Positions 27,027 to 36,313 of a stretch of DNA of 64,000 bases are shown here, piece after piece. The stretch is taken from positions 1-64,000 of the forward strand of contig CAILEM010000060.1 of assembly GCA_903833215.1 (NCBI GenBank), written 5' to 3'. The translations under genes and the position numbers were made by a program. Origin of the DNA: an uncultured Armatimonadota bacterium (GTDB lineage Bacteria > Armatimonadota > Fimbriimonadia > Fimbriimonadales > Fimbriimonadaceae). The notes beneath the pieces were generated by a model. That model made no database searches and was not told the DNA's origin. It saw only the letters and a program-made list of their open reading frames with translations. How positions within the stretch are numbered: position 1 is the stretch's first letter; every line of letters begins with the position of its first letter.

Positions 27027-28169
27027 ATGGTATTGACGCCCCTCAGGATTGGAATTGTCTGTTACCCAACCATCGGTGGAAGTGGGATCCTGGCGACTTC
27101 ACTTGGGATTGAGCTCGCCCTTCGTGGCCACGAAGTCCACTTTATCAGTTACGAGCGCCCCTTTCGGTTGCCCCTAGAGCACACCAGCATCCAGTTCCAC
27201 CCGGTGGATATCGGCGATCACGAGCTTTTCAAGTACCCGGACTACACGTTGCCGCTTTCGGTGAAGCTAGCCGAAGTCAGCCGTGATCACCGGTTGGATA
27301 TTCTCCACGTCCACTATGCGGTTCCCCACGCGACGGCTGCCATTCTGGCCCTGTCGATGCTGGACCCTTCACAACGTCCAAGGGTCATCACCACGCTTCA
27401 CGGTACCGATACCACGTTGTTGGGAAGTCACCCAGCCTACGGTCCGGCGATCCGGCATGCTTTGGAGTGTTCGGACGCGGTCACTGCTGTCTCCACCTAT
27501 CTCGAAGGGGAAACCAGACGGCTCTTGCAGACCACTCAACCGATCGAGGTGATCCACAACTTCGTCTCGCCGGTTTTGCCGCGGCGCTCCAGACTAGAAA
27601 CCAGGCTCGAGTTAGGCGTCGGGGAAGACGAAGTGCTGCTCATTCACTCGTCGAATCTTCGACCGGTGAAGCGCATTGACCTGCTGCTCCAGGTCGCCGC
27701 CCGTCTCAAGGAACAGAGCCGCTTCCGCCTTCTCATTTTGGCGGGAGAATCCTTCGCTCCCTATGAGGCGGAGGTCCGCCGTCTAGGTCTCGAAGATCGA
27801 ATCATCGTGCGAGGTAGAACCCAGAATGTCGAGGAGTACTACTCCGCCGCCGACATCGGCCTGATCACGTCCGACTCGGAGAGTTTCTGCCTGAGCATCC
27901 TCGAAGCCATGTTCTACGGCTGTCCAACCGTCTCAACCCGAGTAGGCGGCATTCCCGAAGTCATCCAAACCGATTCTACAGGCTTACTGGTTTCGCCAGG
28001 AGACGTCGAGGCATTGGCCTCTCAAGTAAGCGAACTCATCGTCAATCCCGAACGAAGGAAAGCAATGGGCCAAGCCGCCAAGCAATTTGCAGAATCCCAC
28101 TTCACCGCCGAGATCATCGTGCCCATGTACGAAAACCTCTATTATCGCAAGACTGAAAAAGCGCGATAA
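27027..28169 (+). CDS. bshA: GlcNAc-malate synthase BshA (GT4 glycosyltransferase)
   Basis: A 380-residue GT-B glycosyltransferase of family 4. IGIVCYPTIGGSGILATSLG at the N-terminus is the BshA-specific GGSG donor-side loop, with VHFISYERPFR, HVHYAVPHATAAIL and TTLHGTDTTLLGSHP. The C-terminal half holds IHSSNLRPVKR and the GT4 EAMFYGCPTVSTRVGGIPEVI signature. It transfers GlcNAc from UDP-GlcNAc to L-malate, the first step of bacillithiol synthesis. Last gene of the operon; the first-step enzyme is encoded last. Confidence 0.93.
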   Translation: MVLTPLRIGIVCYPTIGGSGILATSLGIELALRGHEVHFISYERPFRLPLEHTSIQFHPVDIGDHELFKYPDYTLPLSVKLAEVSRDHRLDILHVHYAVPHATAAILALSMLDPSQRPRVITTLHGTDTTLLGSHPAYGPAIRHALECSDAVTAVSTYLEGETRRLLQTTQPIEVIHNFVSPVLPRRSRLETRLELGVGEDEVLLIHSSNLRPVKRIDLLLQVAARLKEQSRFRLLILAGESFAPYEAEVRRLGLEDRIIVRGRTQNVEEYYSAADIGLITSDSESFCLSILEAMFYGCPTVSTRVGGIPEVIQTDSTGLLVSPGDVEALASQVSELIVNPERRKAMGQAAKQFAESHFTAEIIVPMYENLYYRKTEKAR

Positions 28170-28257
28170 TTTGCCTTCAGAATCGGGAAGTTGGTACTAC
28201 GCCCAAGGTGGGCAATCCCAAGGCTTCATCGGGCTTTGGCTGTCGTATACTAACAAC

Positions 28258-28479
28258 ATGATTACGGCTTCTTTGGCAAAGGCAGTGGACCGGGCCAGCG
28301 AAAGGTCGCCCGAAGAGCAGGAACTGATCGCTTCACTCATCATGGAGGAGCTGGAATCCGAAAAAAAATGGGACGATTTGTTCTCTAGCTCTAAAACCAA
28401 GCTCGCCATGCTTGCGAACAAGGCTATTGCCGAGCATCGAGCCGGAAAGACGATCCCTCTTCCAGATTTTCAAACGTGA
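28258..28479 (+). CDS. Antitoxin of a RelE/ParE-type pair
   Basis: A 73-residue acidic protein from the ATG at 28258 (ITASLAKAVDRASERSPEEQELIASLIMEELESEKKWDDLF). The pattern of a helical N-terminus with EEQ, followed by ELESE+xWDDLF and a short tail ending LPDF, is that of small antitoxins encoded ahead of RelE-fold toxins. Overlap with the toxin start by 4 bp (GTGA) supports it. No operator was clear by eye. Confidence 0.8.
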   Translation: MITASLAKAVDRASERSPEEQELIASLIMEELESEKKWDDLFSSSKTKLAMLANKAIAEHRAGKTIPLPDFQT

Positions 28480-28745
28480 AGTCGGCCACGACGTCGGACT
28501 TCCGAGACAGCTTACGGCAGTTGCCTCTACCTATACAGCGGCAGGCTGTTCGTAACTACCGTACATGGCGCTCAAATTCTCACCATCCGGGAATCCAGTT
28601 CAAAAAAGTTAACGATAATCCTCAAACCTGGTCTGCAAGGATCGGAATACACTACAGGGCACTTGCTGCCCTAGATGGCGAAACATTTGTGTGGTTCTGG
28701 ATAGGCAGTCACTCGGAGTACGACCAAATCCTGAAGGCCATTTGA
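28476..28745 (+). CDS. RelE/ParE-fold toxin
   Basis: An 89-residue basic protein beginning FRDSLRQLPLPIQRQAVRNYRTWRSNSHHPGIQFKKVNDNPQTWSARIGIHYRALAALDG, ending FVWFWIGSHSEYDQIL. This is the RelE/ParE pattern: an N-terminal helical hairpin of PxxIQxxA type, then the four-strand sheet with WSVRIGxxYRAL and the catalytic-area HxxYDxIL. Such toxins cleave mRNA in the ribosome or act on gyrase. Paired with the preceding overlapping antitoxin. Confidence 0.85.
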   Translation: MKSATTSDFRDSLRQLPLPIQRQAVRNYRTWRSNSHHPGIQFKKVNDNPQTWSARIGIHYRALAALDGETFVWFWIGSHSEYDQILKAI

Positions 28746-28955
28746 CCAATGGGCTCCGATGATTGACTTATCTTAGCAAAGCAGCCACCCAAAGCAAATT
28801 CGTGTAAACGCTTCGTCGTGGTACCACCATGCCTGTAATTTTGGAGGCCCCATTGCTGGCGCTATGCAAAGCCGGTATTTTTCGCAATAGTATGCGATCT
28901 AGTCCGACAAGAGGATCGTTGTTGCTGAGGTCTGCGATCAAATGGAGACGAGATG

Positions 28956-29198
28956 TCAAATTAATTCGCTTTCATTAAGCCGCTCAACCAACTGCGAGTT
29001 TACAGTGACGCCTCGTGCGGGTATTGGCTTGAATCCAAGGAATTCCTCCCCCGAATCAAGGTTGGATATCCCATTCGAAACCGCCAGCCCTTTTCTTGCC
29101 AACTCCGATAGAACCTGCCCCACGCTTTTACGCTCCTGTTTTCCAAGTGTTCTGGCCGCCAGAAGCACGTCTTCCGCAATATCAAGCGTGGTTCGCAT
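28956..29198 (-). CDS. vapB: Orphan VapB-type antitoxin
   Basis: An 80-residue RHH antitoxin: MRTTLDIAEDVLLAARTLGKQERKSVGQVLSELARKGL is the classic VapB start. The C-terminal region ends with VTVNSQLVERLNESEL, resembling the VapC-neutralising tail. A VapC gene would be expected immediately after it on the minus strand. The frame that follows (28959-28768) is open for only 63 codons without the PIN acidic residues, so the toxin appears lost or decayed. Confidence 0.8.
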   Translation of the reverse strand: MRTTLDIAEDVLLAARTLGKQERKSVGQVLSELARKGLAVSNGISNLDSGEEFLGFKPIPARGVTVNSQLVERLNESELI

Positions 29199-29279
29199 GC
29201 ACCCGATGCTACTGCATCTCTTCGGTTCGTCGTCGTACGCCGCTTTGTGTTCTTCTTGAACTAGCGTATTCTTGATGTA

Positions 29280-30191
29280 ATGAAGCTGTACGTCGGGATT
29301 ACCGACTCAAGTTGGTACAACCGCCTGTCCGCGGCTCGTCCGGACGAAGTGAACTTCTGGAAGCCGGGTGAAGGCGGTTCGTTCGGCGTCCTTCAGCCTG
29401 GCGATCTCTTCCTATTCAAGCTCCATTCGCCTCAAGACTTCATTGTTGGTGGCGGCACGTTTGTCAAGTTCTCAAAGTTTCCCGCATCGATGGCATGGCT
29501 GGCGTTCGGAGAGAAGAACGGCGTTGGGACATTCGCAGAGTTCCTTCAACGAATCCGCAAATATCGAAAAGACGATCCCGGCCACGACCCGATTATTGGC
29601 AACATCATCCTCACCCAGCCGTTTTGGCTCGGGCGAAACGATTGGATTCCCGCTCCCGCTGATTGGCCGAAAAGTACGGTGCAAGGCAAGGGATACGATG
29701 CCCTAGAGGGACGCGGCTACGAGCTCTTGGCCCGGGTTGAAGAGCGTTTAGCCGACAAGGCAGGAAGCCATGCAATACAGGAAACCATTGCTAGATACGG
29801 AATCACAGAAACAACCTATCGGCTCGGACAAGGCGGATTTAGGGTCCTCGTCACCGACGCCTACCAACGTCGATGCGCGATCACCGGCGAATCAACCCTA
29901 CCCGTGCTAGAAGCTGCCCATATAAAGCCGTATGGCACGGATGGCCCCCACGATATCCGAAACGGGTTATTGCTTCGATCCGACATGCACAAACTCTTCG
30001 ATCAAGGTCTGCTCACCGTCACCCCCGACCTACGCCTCGAAGTCAGTTCCCAGATCAGAGAACAGTACTCGAACGGAAAGCTCTACTACAGCTATCAAGG
30101 CTCAGACCTGCGGTCGGTCCCCACTAGCGACCGAGATCGACCTGATCCGGAGTTCTTGAGTTGGCACAACGACAACGTTTTCAGACCATAG
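29280..30191 (+). CDS. PUA/EVE-like plus HNH endonuclease (modification-sensing type)
   Basis: A 303-residue two-domain protein. The N-terminal 1-110 region (LYVGITDSSWYNRLSA, FWKPGEGGSFGVLQPGDLFLFKLHSP, GGGTFVKFSKFP) has the outline of an EVE/PUA-like base-sensing domain. The C-terminal 170-260 region is an HNH_2 nuclease: AYQRRCAITGE, VLEAAHIKPYG, DIRNGLLLRSDMHKLFDQGLL. Such fusions occur in modification-dependent restriction, where the first domain binds modified DNA. The name 'modification-sensing' is inference from architecture. Confidence 0.82.
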   Translation: MKLYVGITDSSWYNRLSAARPDEVNFWKPGEGGSFGVLQPGDLFLFKLHSPQDFIVGGGTFVKFSKFPASMAWLAFGEKNGVGTFAEFLQRIRKYRKDDPGHDPIIGNIILTQPFWLGRNDWIPAPADWPKSTVQGKGYDALEGRGYELLARVEERLADKAGSHAIQETIARYGITETTYRLGQGGFRVLVTDAYQRRCAITGESTLPVLEAAHIKPYGTDGPHDIRNGLLLRSDMHKLFDQGLLTVTPDLRLEVSSQIREQYSNGKLYYSYQGSDLRSVPTSDRDRPDPEFLSWHNDNVFRP

Positions 30192-30454
30192 TATCCACCG
30201 GACGGTTGCAGCCCACGACAAAGAACTAACATCGTCCCGGGCCATGTCGGCGATTTAGGCATCTTATCTTTAGAACCCTTCTGAACTCCAGCGGCGATTC
30301 GTCTTGTTATCGGGTTGATCGGTCCAATCTAGTGAGACTTCGCTTAAAAGACTTACCGCTATTCAGGCGCCAGAGGCCCACTAACACTAACGACTCGTCA
30401 CCCACTTACCGAAAACACAGGTCATTAACAAAGCAGGAACACGGTCTAGCCAAC
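30192..30454. other. Intergenic region between convergent genes
   Basis: About 260 bp. No coding frame is supported on either strand and I see no clear hairpin terminator. Confidence 0.4.
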
Positions 30455-31939
30455 TCAAGAGTTCGTGCCGCAGGGTGTTGTGGATGCATTGATGAAATTC
30501 TCGGCGGCTGCGAAGATCCGTTCGCGGCGGGTGGGATCAAGGCGGTCAACGCCGTTAACCATTACGGAAAGTCGGGGGTTTGCTGCGAAGAAACTTCGGT
30601 TTTTGGCGATGAATCGCCAATACAGACCATCCCAAACATCACACCAGGACCCCTTCTCATAATCGGACATCTTCAGGATGTAGCTCGAACCACAGATATA
30701 GGGCTTTGTCGCGAAATACCCGCCATCTGCAAACTGAGACATGCCTAGCACGTTGGGGCGCATTACCCATTCGGCGGAATCGATAAACATCTCCATGAAC
30801 CAGCGATGCGCTTGCTCGGGCGACACCTCGCACATTAGCATCGAGGCACCAAGCACCATCAACCGCTCGATGTGATGACAATAGCCGTGGTCCAGAGCTC
30901 TTCGGATCGCAACGTCAAGTGGAGGCAATCCGGTCGAGCCGTCGTACCAGCAGTGGTTGAGCTGACGTGAATGACGGAACGGGCCCGCGGGTAAAGGCAT
31001 GGTTTCGTAGTCGCGATCTATTCCTCTGATGAACTCGCGCCAACCGATGACCTGCCTCAAGAATCCTTCTAGCGAATTCAATGGGACCGGCCTGGTTCGG
31101 TGCCTGTCCAATACCCTCTCGATCACCTGTTTCGGCGTGAGTAACCCAATATTCAACATGGGAGTCAGGAGGCTGTGAAAAATCACTCCGTTGTGTTTGG
31201 AAATGGCGTCTTCATAAGATCCAAAGAGGTCTAGGCGTTCCTCGACGAAAGTATTGAGCCAAACCTTGGCTTGTTCATGGTTCACCGGGTAGCCAAATCC
31301 ATTGGGAGACCCCAGATGGTCAGAGAACTCTGAACGTACCAAGTCAACGACGGCAACGGTCGCCTCATCCGGCGGGCAAAATGAAATCTTAGGCAAGCGG
31401 ACCTGAGGTGGCAATCGACGCCGATTCTCAGCATCAAAGCTCCACTGTCCGCCCTCCGGATTTCCACTATCCGTCAGGAGAATCCCCAGCCGTCTTCGCT
31501 GCCAAATATAGAACTCGGCCATCAATCGCCTACGGTGGCGACGACCATACGCCTCCCAATCTTCCTTTGAAGTGAGAAACATAGGGTTATCGTGCAGGAT
31601 CAGTTGCACAGGCAACTCTGACGCGAACTCAACCAATGCTTCCTTGAAAAAGTGGTCGGCAGGCTCATATGTGTGTAGTTCAGTGGCATGATGCCGTCCA
31701 AGTTCTTCTTTCACAACGTCGAAGATGTTCCGAGCCTGATCGGCGCGGGCATAGTGACACCTATCCCCCAGTCTCGCGGCAAAGTGACGCATGGCCGAGA
31801 AGGTTAAGACAAGCTTCTGGGGGTGGTATCGGGCGTGTGAGGCAAGTTCACGATCTTCCACCATCACGATTGGACCGGGCGGGAGCGTGCTCAAATCCTC
31901 AAAGAGCTGATCTCCCAAAATAAGGTTCAAGGCGGCCAT
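30455..31939 (-). CDS. FeS-type bacterial cryptochrome/photolyase-like protein
   Basis: A 494-residue protein of the deoxyribodipyrimidine photolyase-related (FeS-BCP, PhrB-like) group: LNLILGDQLFEDL at the start of the Rossmann domain, VEDRELASHARYHPQKLVLTFSAMRHFA, and a C-terminal helical FAD domain with FLRQVIGWREFIRG, NHCWYDGSTGLPPLD, VLGASMLMCEV and DGGYFATKPYICGSSYILKMSDY. The cysteines around MLMCEV, YICGSSY and SWCDVWDG fit iron-sulfur ligands. Members repair (6-4) photoproducts with blue light or act as blue-light sensors. Confidence 0.9.
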   Translation of the reverse strand: MAALNLILGDQLFEDLSTLPPGPIVMVEDRELASHARYHPQKLVLTFSAMRHFAARLGDRCHYARADQARNIFDVVKEELGRHHATELHTYEPADHFFKEALVEFASELPVQLILHDNPMFLTSKEDWEAYGRRHRRRLMAEFYIWQRRRLGILLTDSGNPEGGQWSFDAENRRRLPPQVRLPKISFCPPDEATVAVVDLVRSEFSDHLGSPNGFGYPVNHEQAKVWLNTFVEERLDLFGSYEDAISKHNGVIFHSLLTPMLNIGLLTPKQVIERVLDRHRTRPVPLNSLEGFLRQVIGWREFIRGIDRDYETMPLPAGPFRHSRQLNHCWYDGSTGLPPLDVAIRRALDHGYCHHIERLMVLGASMLMCEVSPEQAHRWFMEMFIDSAEWVMRPNVLGMSQFADGGYFATKPYICGSSYILKMSDYEKGSWCDVWDGLYWRFIAKNRSFFAANPRLSVMVNGVDRLDPTRRERIFAAAENFINASTTPCGTNS

Positions 31940-32032
31940 CGGCGATTCTACGTAAAACCAAGGAAGGTGTTCCTGTTACCCTCCAAATCGCTTGATGAAG
32001 GATCTGCCCACCACCATTGGGATCGATGGCAC

Positions 32033-33409
32033 TCAGTCCTTCTTTGGGATCGTAATCGTCCAGTACGCCGTAGCGGACTTGCGGTCGATGGGGGTTTGGA
32101 CTAGTTGGGAATCACCAGGACGGAGGGATTCGTAGCCGGCAATTTGAGGGGTGAAGTTGAATTTCGCAAACGGTGGGTCGTAGACCCATTCCTGTGTCAC
32201 GGCCACAGCCAGGATGACGAGGAGGCCTCGGAAGCCCCACCTGATTAGGGCGCTTCGGGCTTGCTGGCTGATGGCGAAGAGGCCGTAGACGAAGACGATA
32301 TCGAGGTACAAGAAATATCGCTCGCCGACCCCAGGGCAGCCGAGGAGATTCCAAGAGGCTTTTGAGATGAGGCTCGTCACCAGGCAGTAGAGCCCAAGCC
32401 AACCGAGGGCACGGAGGAAGGGTGGGGCTTTCCACAGCCCGAAGAGGATAACGGCGACGCCGAAAATGGCGCACCCAAATTCACGGGCGTTGAACGCTGG
32501 GTCGCTGACGGTGTGATACGCGTAGTGAAATCCGCGAAGGACACCGTAGAGGATTTGGTTCGTGAGGATTCGGAAGAAATGGGTGGCGCTTGCGTCTTCA
32601 TGGATCCCACTTCGCGGGTGCTGGATCATCGAGATAGCAGTCACAACGGCCGTAACTGCGGATACGGCCAAAACGACCCAACGGGAGCGTAGCTGCTTGA
32701 GTCGTAATGCACCGAAGATCGCCATGACGGGGGCAAAGGGTCCGGTGAGGCCGGTGAGCAACAGCAGAACGCCATCGCCTATTGAGGAGGCGGCTCTGCG
32801 ACCAGGTTCTGAAAAGAGGATGGCGAGGCTCAGGATTCCCAAATACCATTGGCTGTGGGAGACGTTGGCAAATAGCTCCGTCGAGTTGGGATTGGCGATG
32901 ACGGAGAACGCGAGTCCGAAGCGGACGAGCTTGGACGGTAACTGCTTTGCCATCCGTCGAGACAACAGGAAAGCGGAGACACTGGCTTGAACGGCGAGGG
33001 CGGCTACCTCAAGGACGAGGGGCCCATTGCGCAGAGGGAACGCTACCGCCAACATCGATAGGATCCGTGGGATGACGTGGTAGTAGGACGCGTATTCGCG
33101 GGAAATGCTGTGCAGACCCTGATTGATGGCGGAAAGGTAGAACTCTTGGCCGTCCTCAATATAGAACTGCGGGTTTGTCAGCCAGTGAATGGCACGGCTG
33201 GAGACGAGCACGAAGAACAAGAGGAAGGCGATGATCCAGTGGTTCTGCAGCAGGTTTAGGATGCGATTGATTCCGCGAAGGACCGGTTTCGGGATTCGAG
33301 ACGGGAGGGTGGTCTCGAGTTTCTCTGCCGCATGATCGAACCGATGGAATGTCTCATCGATGGAACGCTCCCAAGATCGAAAGATGGCAAACGGATCTTG
33401 AGTCTTCAT
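32033..33409 (-). CDS. Polytopic membrane protein, glycosyltransferase-like
   Basis: From the ATG at 33409 the protein is 458 residues. A charged N-terminal region (1-60) is followed by about ten hydrophobic helices, the first near IIAFLLFFVLVSSRAIHW. The first loop contains FYIEDGQEFYLSAINQGLHS, and the Asp-rich motif EDGQEF after the first helix resembles the acidic catalytic loop of GT-C glycosyltransferases. Uncharacterised; no operon partner. Confidence 0.75.
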   Translation of the reverse strand: MKTQDPFAIFRSWERSIDETFHRFDHAAEKLETTLPSRIPKPVLRGINRILNLLQNHWIIAFLLFFVLVSSRAIHWLTNPQFYIEDGQEFYLSAINQGLHSISREYASYYHVIPRILSMLAVAFPLRNGPLVLEVAALAVQASVSAFLLSRRMAKQLPSKLVRFGLAFSVIANPNSTELFANVSHSQWYLGILSLAILFSEPGRRAASSIGDGVLLLLTGLTGPFAPVMAIFGALRLKQLRSRWVVLAVSAVTAVVTAISMIQHPRSGIHEDASATHFFRILTNQILYGVLRGFHYAYHTVSDPAFNAREFGCAIFGVAVILFGLWKAPPFLRALGWLGLYCLVTSLISKASWNLLGCPGVGERYFLYLDIVFVYGLFAISQQARSALIRWGFRGLLVILAVAVTQEWVYDPPFAKFNFTPQIAGYESLRPGDSQLVQTPIDRKSATAYWTITIPKKD

Positions 33410-33919
33410 ACGGCGGCGATGCAAGTATAACCAGGGTGCGGTTTGTGGGTGGCGAAATGTCAGGTGCCACCTATTGCTTCTGCGGAGCCGGGATTACGTT
33501 TCGCTGGTTCTAGGAAAGACATTAGGAGTCTCGACTCCGTCTCGACACAGCTTTTGGCCGGATAACCCCCACCTTTTCCTCCCCCGCTCAGACGCTGGAG
33601 AGGAACCCATTTGGGCGGCTCTGACTCGCGCGGAGTGCGCGTATCGCTGGCTGATACAGGGCGGGGACGTTTCCGCAGCACTCGAAAACGATGAGCCAAG
33701 CTTGCGAATCACCGGATCGAATTTCGCCTTTCCTTCGCGTCCCTTTGCGGACTTTGCGTGATGAAATGCCTGGAGACGCCCAGTGGTGAAATCTTCGTAA
33801 GGGTTATTTCGGAGATGGATGGAAAGCGTTTTGGCCCGAGTTTGGGGTTGGTGCGCAGCTTCGGCAGTTTATGTGAGCGCACACAGTTCACCGAGGCACT
33901 GGTGGGTAATCTCGCGTTC
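33410..33919. other. Intergenic region with repeat-like sequence
   Basis: About 500 bp. The part at 33518-33640 (ATTAGGAGTCTCGACTCC ... CTCCCCCGCT ... GCTGGAGAGG) is a degenerate relative of the hairpin repeat at 46592-46674 and 55733-55830. A block near 33731-33760 (CGCGTCCCTTTGCGGACTTTGCGTGATG) resembles one near 46735-46765. Short open frames here look like readings of repeats, not genes. Confidence 0.45.
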
Positions 33920-36313
33920 GTGAAATTCTTCCCCGTTGCCGGGCTTGCTACTGCCTTAGCTACCACCTCTTGGGCGCAGGTGGCTCCGCCTCGACTGCAC
34001 TATGCGCCAGACCGGATGTACCATTTGGTGCGCACCGTCACCGCGCTGAGCGTTGATGCGGAACATCAGAAGGCGAGCGGTTCGGTGGTCGCCACGATCT
34101 CGATGCTGCGCGACGGGGTTAAGTCAGTTCATTTCGACACCAGCGCGGATAAGGTCGATGGCGTTCAACTCGACGGGAAGCAAGCAAAATTCACTCGCTC
34201 CGGGGGGAGCCTGGAAATCGATGTGCCCGCTGGAAAAAGGAACGACGTTCATCGACTGACGTTCCAGATCGAAGGGAGATTGTTCCGCTGGACGAACCCC
34301 ACGGCTGAGGAGCCGAACCGAGTTGGATTCTGTGCCGAGGGCCAGCCCGCTCAGCCAGTAGGTTGGGCACCACCCAACGACTTCTCGTCAACAGAGATCC
34401 AAATGACAGTTCCCGCCGCTTGGACGGTCATCAGCAACGGAACGCAAATTTCGGACACGCCAACCAAAGGTGGCCGCCACACGGTTGTATGGCGATGCGA
34501 CCAGCCCCACGCGGGTTACCTCAACTGCTTGGCAGTCGGACCATTCGACGTCTACCACGACACCTGGCGAGGCAAGCCGCTGATCATGACGTGCCCGAAG
34601 GGAATGGGCGACCGGCTGGCAACGACTTTCGCCCCGACTAAAGACGTCCTCAGCTTCTTTTCCGATATCCTCGGCTTCCCATATCCGTGGCCGAAGTACG
34701 GCCAGGAGATCGTGTATGAACATGAGGGTTATGCCGAAGAAGATGTCAGCGCGACCGAGTATCCGATCTACTGGCGACAAGACGGCGACTTCATGTCGAC
34801 GCCCCGCGAAGGCATGGGCCCTTCGGATTGGGTCATCGCCCACGAGACCGCCCACCAGTGGTTCGGCGACACCGTAACCTGCAAGGACTGGAACGACACT
34901 TGGCTGAACGAGGGGATGGCGACATTCATGGAGATGATGTACACACTCCACAGTCGTGGCCAACTCGAATCCCTTCGCCAATACGAGGCTTACAGCCAGC
35001 GATACTTTGGCGCGAGCAAGAGTGACTTTCGGCCGATCGCGACGAACTACTATTCGGATTCAATCGGCATGGGTGGCTGGACCACGTACATGAAAGGTGG
35101 CACCGTGCTCGATTCGCTCCGTCGACAGCTTGGCGATGACGCTTTCTATCACGGCCTCAACCGTTATCTGACCCGCCATCAATTTTCGAACGTCGAGTCG
35201 AACGACTTGTGCGAAGACCTCAGCGAAGCCAGCGGCATCAACTTGCACCCTTGGTTCGAACAGTGGATCTACAAGCCCGGTCACCCGATCATCGACTGGA
35301 GTTGGACGTATGACGCCGCACGAAAGGTGGCGGTGGTGCACGTTCGCCAGACCCAGGACACTTCGCGCGGGGTACCGATTTACGATGTCCCGACCCATGT
35401 CGCTCTTATCGATGCAAACGGCCTTCGACGAGCCCCGATTCACCTTAATGCGGCAGATCAGACGTTTGAAGTTGCAGCGACCACCGCTCCAAAAGCGGTG
35501 GTCTTCGACCCCGACCACGAGTTTGTGCGCGAACTGCCCACGCAACCTTGGGCGGCAGGCGAATTGCCATACATCTTCCTCCACGCACCGAACCCAACCG
35601 ATGTGGAAATGGCGATGAATCGGCTGTTGGATGCATCTCCTACCAATGAAATCCTCAATATGATCGCGGGCAGATTGCGGCAGGACACCAAACCCTTCCC
35701 TGCTATCCTGAACACGGCTCGGCTCGCCCAACTCGGCAGCGATGTGTTACACGACTTCTTCCTCGCCGAAACCAACCATCCGAACTACGACCGACGGACC
35801 CAAGCGGTCAACGGGTTAGCTCGCCTAGCCACTGCAAAATCGGACGAAAAGAGGCTGTCTCAGATGCTTGGTGACGATCAGCCTTACGACGTGGTTGCGG
35901 CGGCGCTGAGAGGTTTGGCAACGATTGATTTTCCATCCATCCGCGCTTTTGCAAAGACACAAGCGGCGAAGGCGACGTTCCCCAACCTCAGACGGGCAGC
36001 GTTGGAAGTGTTGGCAGATCACAAAGAACCCGGTTGGGATGCCGCGATTCTGGAGACGGCAACGGAGCATCACCGACCGCTGGTTCGCGAAGTCGGTCTA
36101 CGGGCACTGGCTCTGCTGCCGCACGACGATCCACGAGTCGCTGCTTCGCTGCGGAGCGGGCTGGCAAGCCGAGACTCTAGGATCTTTGCCGACACGATCG
36201 GTCTGGTCGGACAATTGAAGGCAAAGGCCCTCGAGCCCGACCTCAAGCGCATGAAGGCTCAGGGACAGCACGCCGCAGAAGCGGATGCCGCGCTAAAAGC
36301 GATCGGATCGTGA
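33920..36313 (+). CDS. M1-like zinc aminopeptidase with C-terminal HEAT repeats
   Basis: From the GTG at 33920 the product is 797 residues with a signal peptide (FFPVAGLATALATTSWAQ). The zinc site HETAHQWFGD starts at about residue 308 and is followed by the downstream glutamate in LNEGMATFMEMM: HExxH-x18-E. The usual exopeptidase GxMEN motif is not found upstream; in its place is YEHEGYAEED (about 266-275). The C-terminal 200 residues show helical repeats of HEAT type (VAAALRGLATIDFPSIRAFA, RRAALEVLADH, VREVGLRALALLPHDD). Probably an exported peptidase with an altered substrate pocket. An earlier in-frame ATG at 33758 is less likely because it lacks a signal sequence. Confidence 0.88.
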   Translation: MKFFPVAGLATALATTSWAQVAPPRLHYAPDRMYHLVRTVTALSVDAEHQKASGSVVATISMLRDGVKSVHFDTSADKVDGVQLDGKQAKFTRSGGSLEIDVPAGKRNDVHRLTFQIEGRLFRWTNPTAEEPNRVGFCAEGQPAQPVGWAPPNDFSSTEIQMTVPAAWTVISNGTQISDTPTKGGRHTVVWRCDQPHAGYLNCLAVGPFDVYHDTWRGKPLIMTCPKGMGDRLATTFAPTKDVLSFFSDILGFPYPWPKYGQEIVYEHEGYAEEDVSATEYPIYWRQDGDFMSTPREGMGPSDWVIAHETAHQWFGDTVTCKDWNDTWLNEGMATFMEMMYTLHSRGQLESLRQYEAYSQRYFGASKSDFRPIATNYYSDSIGMGGWTTYMKGGTVLDSLRRQLGDDAFYHGLNRYLTRHQFSNVESNDLCEDLSEASGINLHPWFEQWIYKPGHPIIDWSWTYDAARKVAVVHVRQTQDTSRGVPIYDVPTHVALIDANGLRRAPIHLNAADQTFEVAATTAPKAVVFDPDHEFVRELPTQPWAAGELPYIFLHAPNPTDVEMAMNRLLDASPTNEILNMIAGRLRQDTKPFPAILNTARLAQLGSDVLHDFFLAETNHPNYDRRTQAVNGLARLATAKSDEKRLSQMLGDDQPYDVVAAALRGLATIDFPSIRAFAKTQAAKATFPNLRRAALEVLADHKEPGWDAAILETATEHHRPLVREVGLRALALLPHDDPRVAASLRSGLASRDSRIFADTIGLVGQLKAKALEPDLKRMKAQGQHAAEADAALKAIGS

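Noticed and set aside
28768-28959. Possible VapC toxin after the VapB gene
   Set aside because: Only 63 codons and no PIN acidic pattern; recorded as lost or decayed.
33474-33761. 95-codon plus-strand frame with SDAGEEPIWAALTRAEC
   Set aside because: Lies in repeat-like intergenic DNA; similar readings arise from the dispersed hairpin repeats, so it is not treated as a gene.
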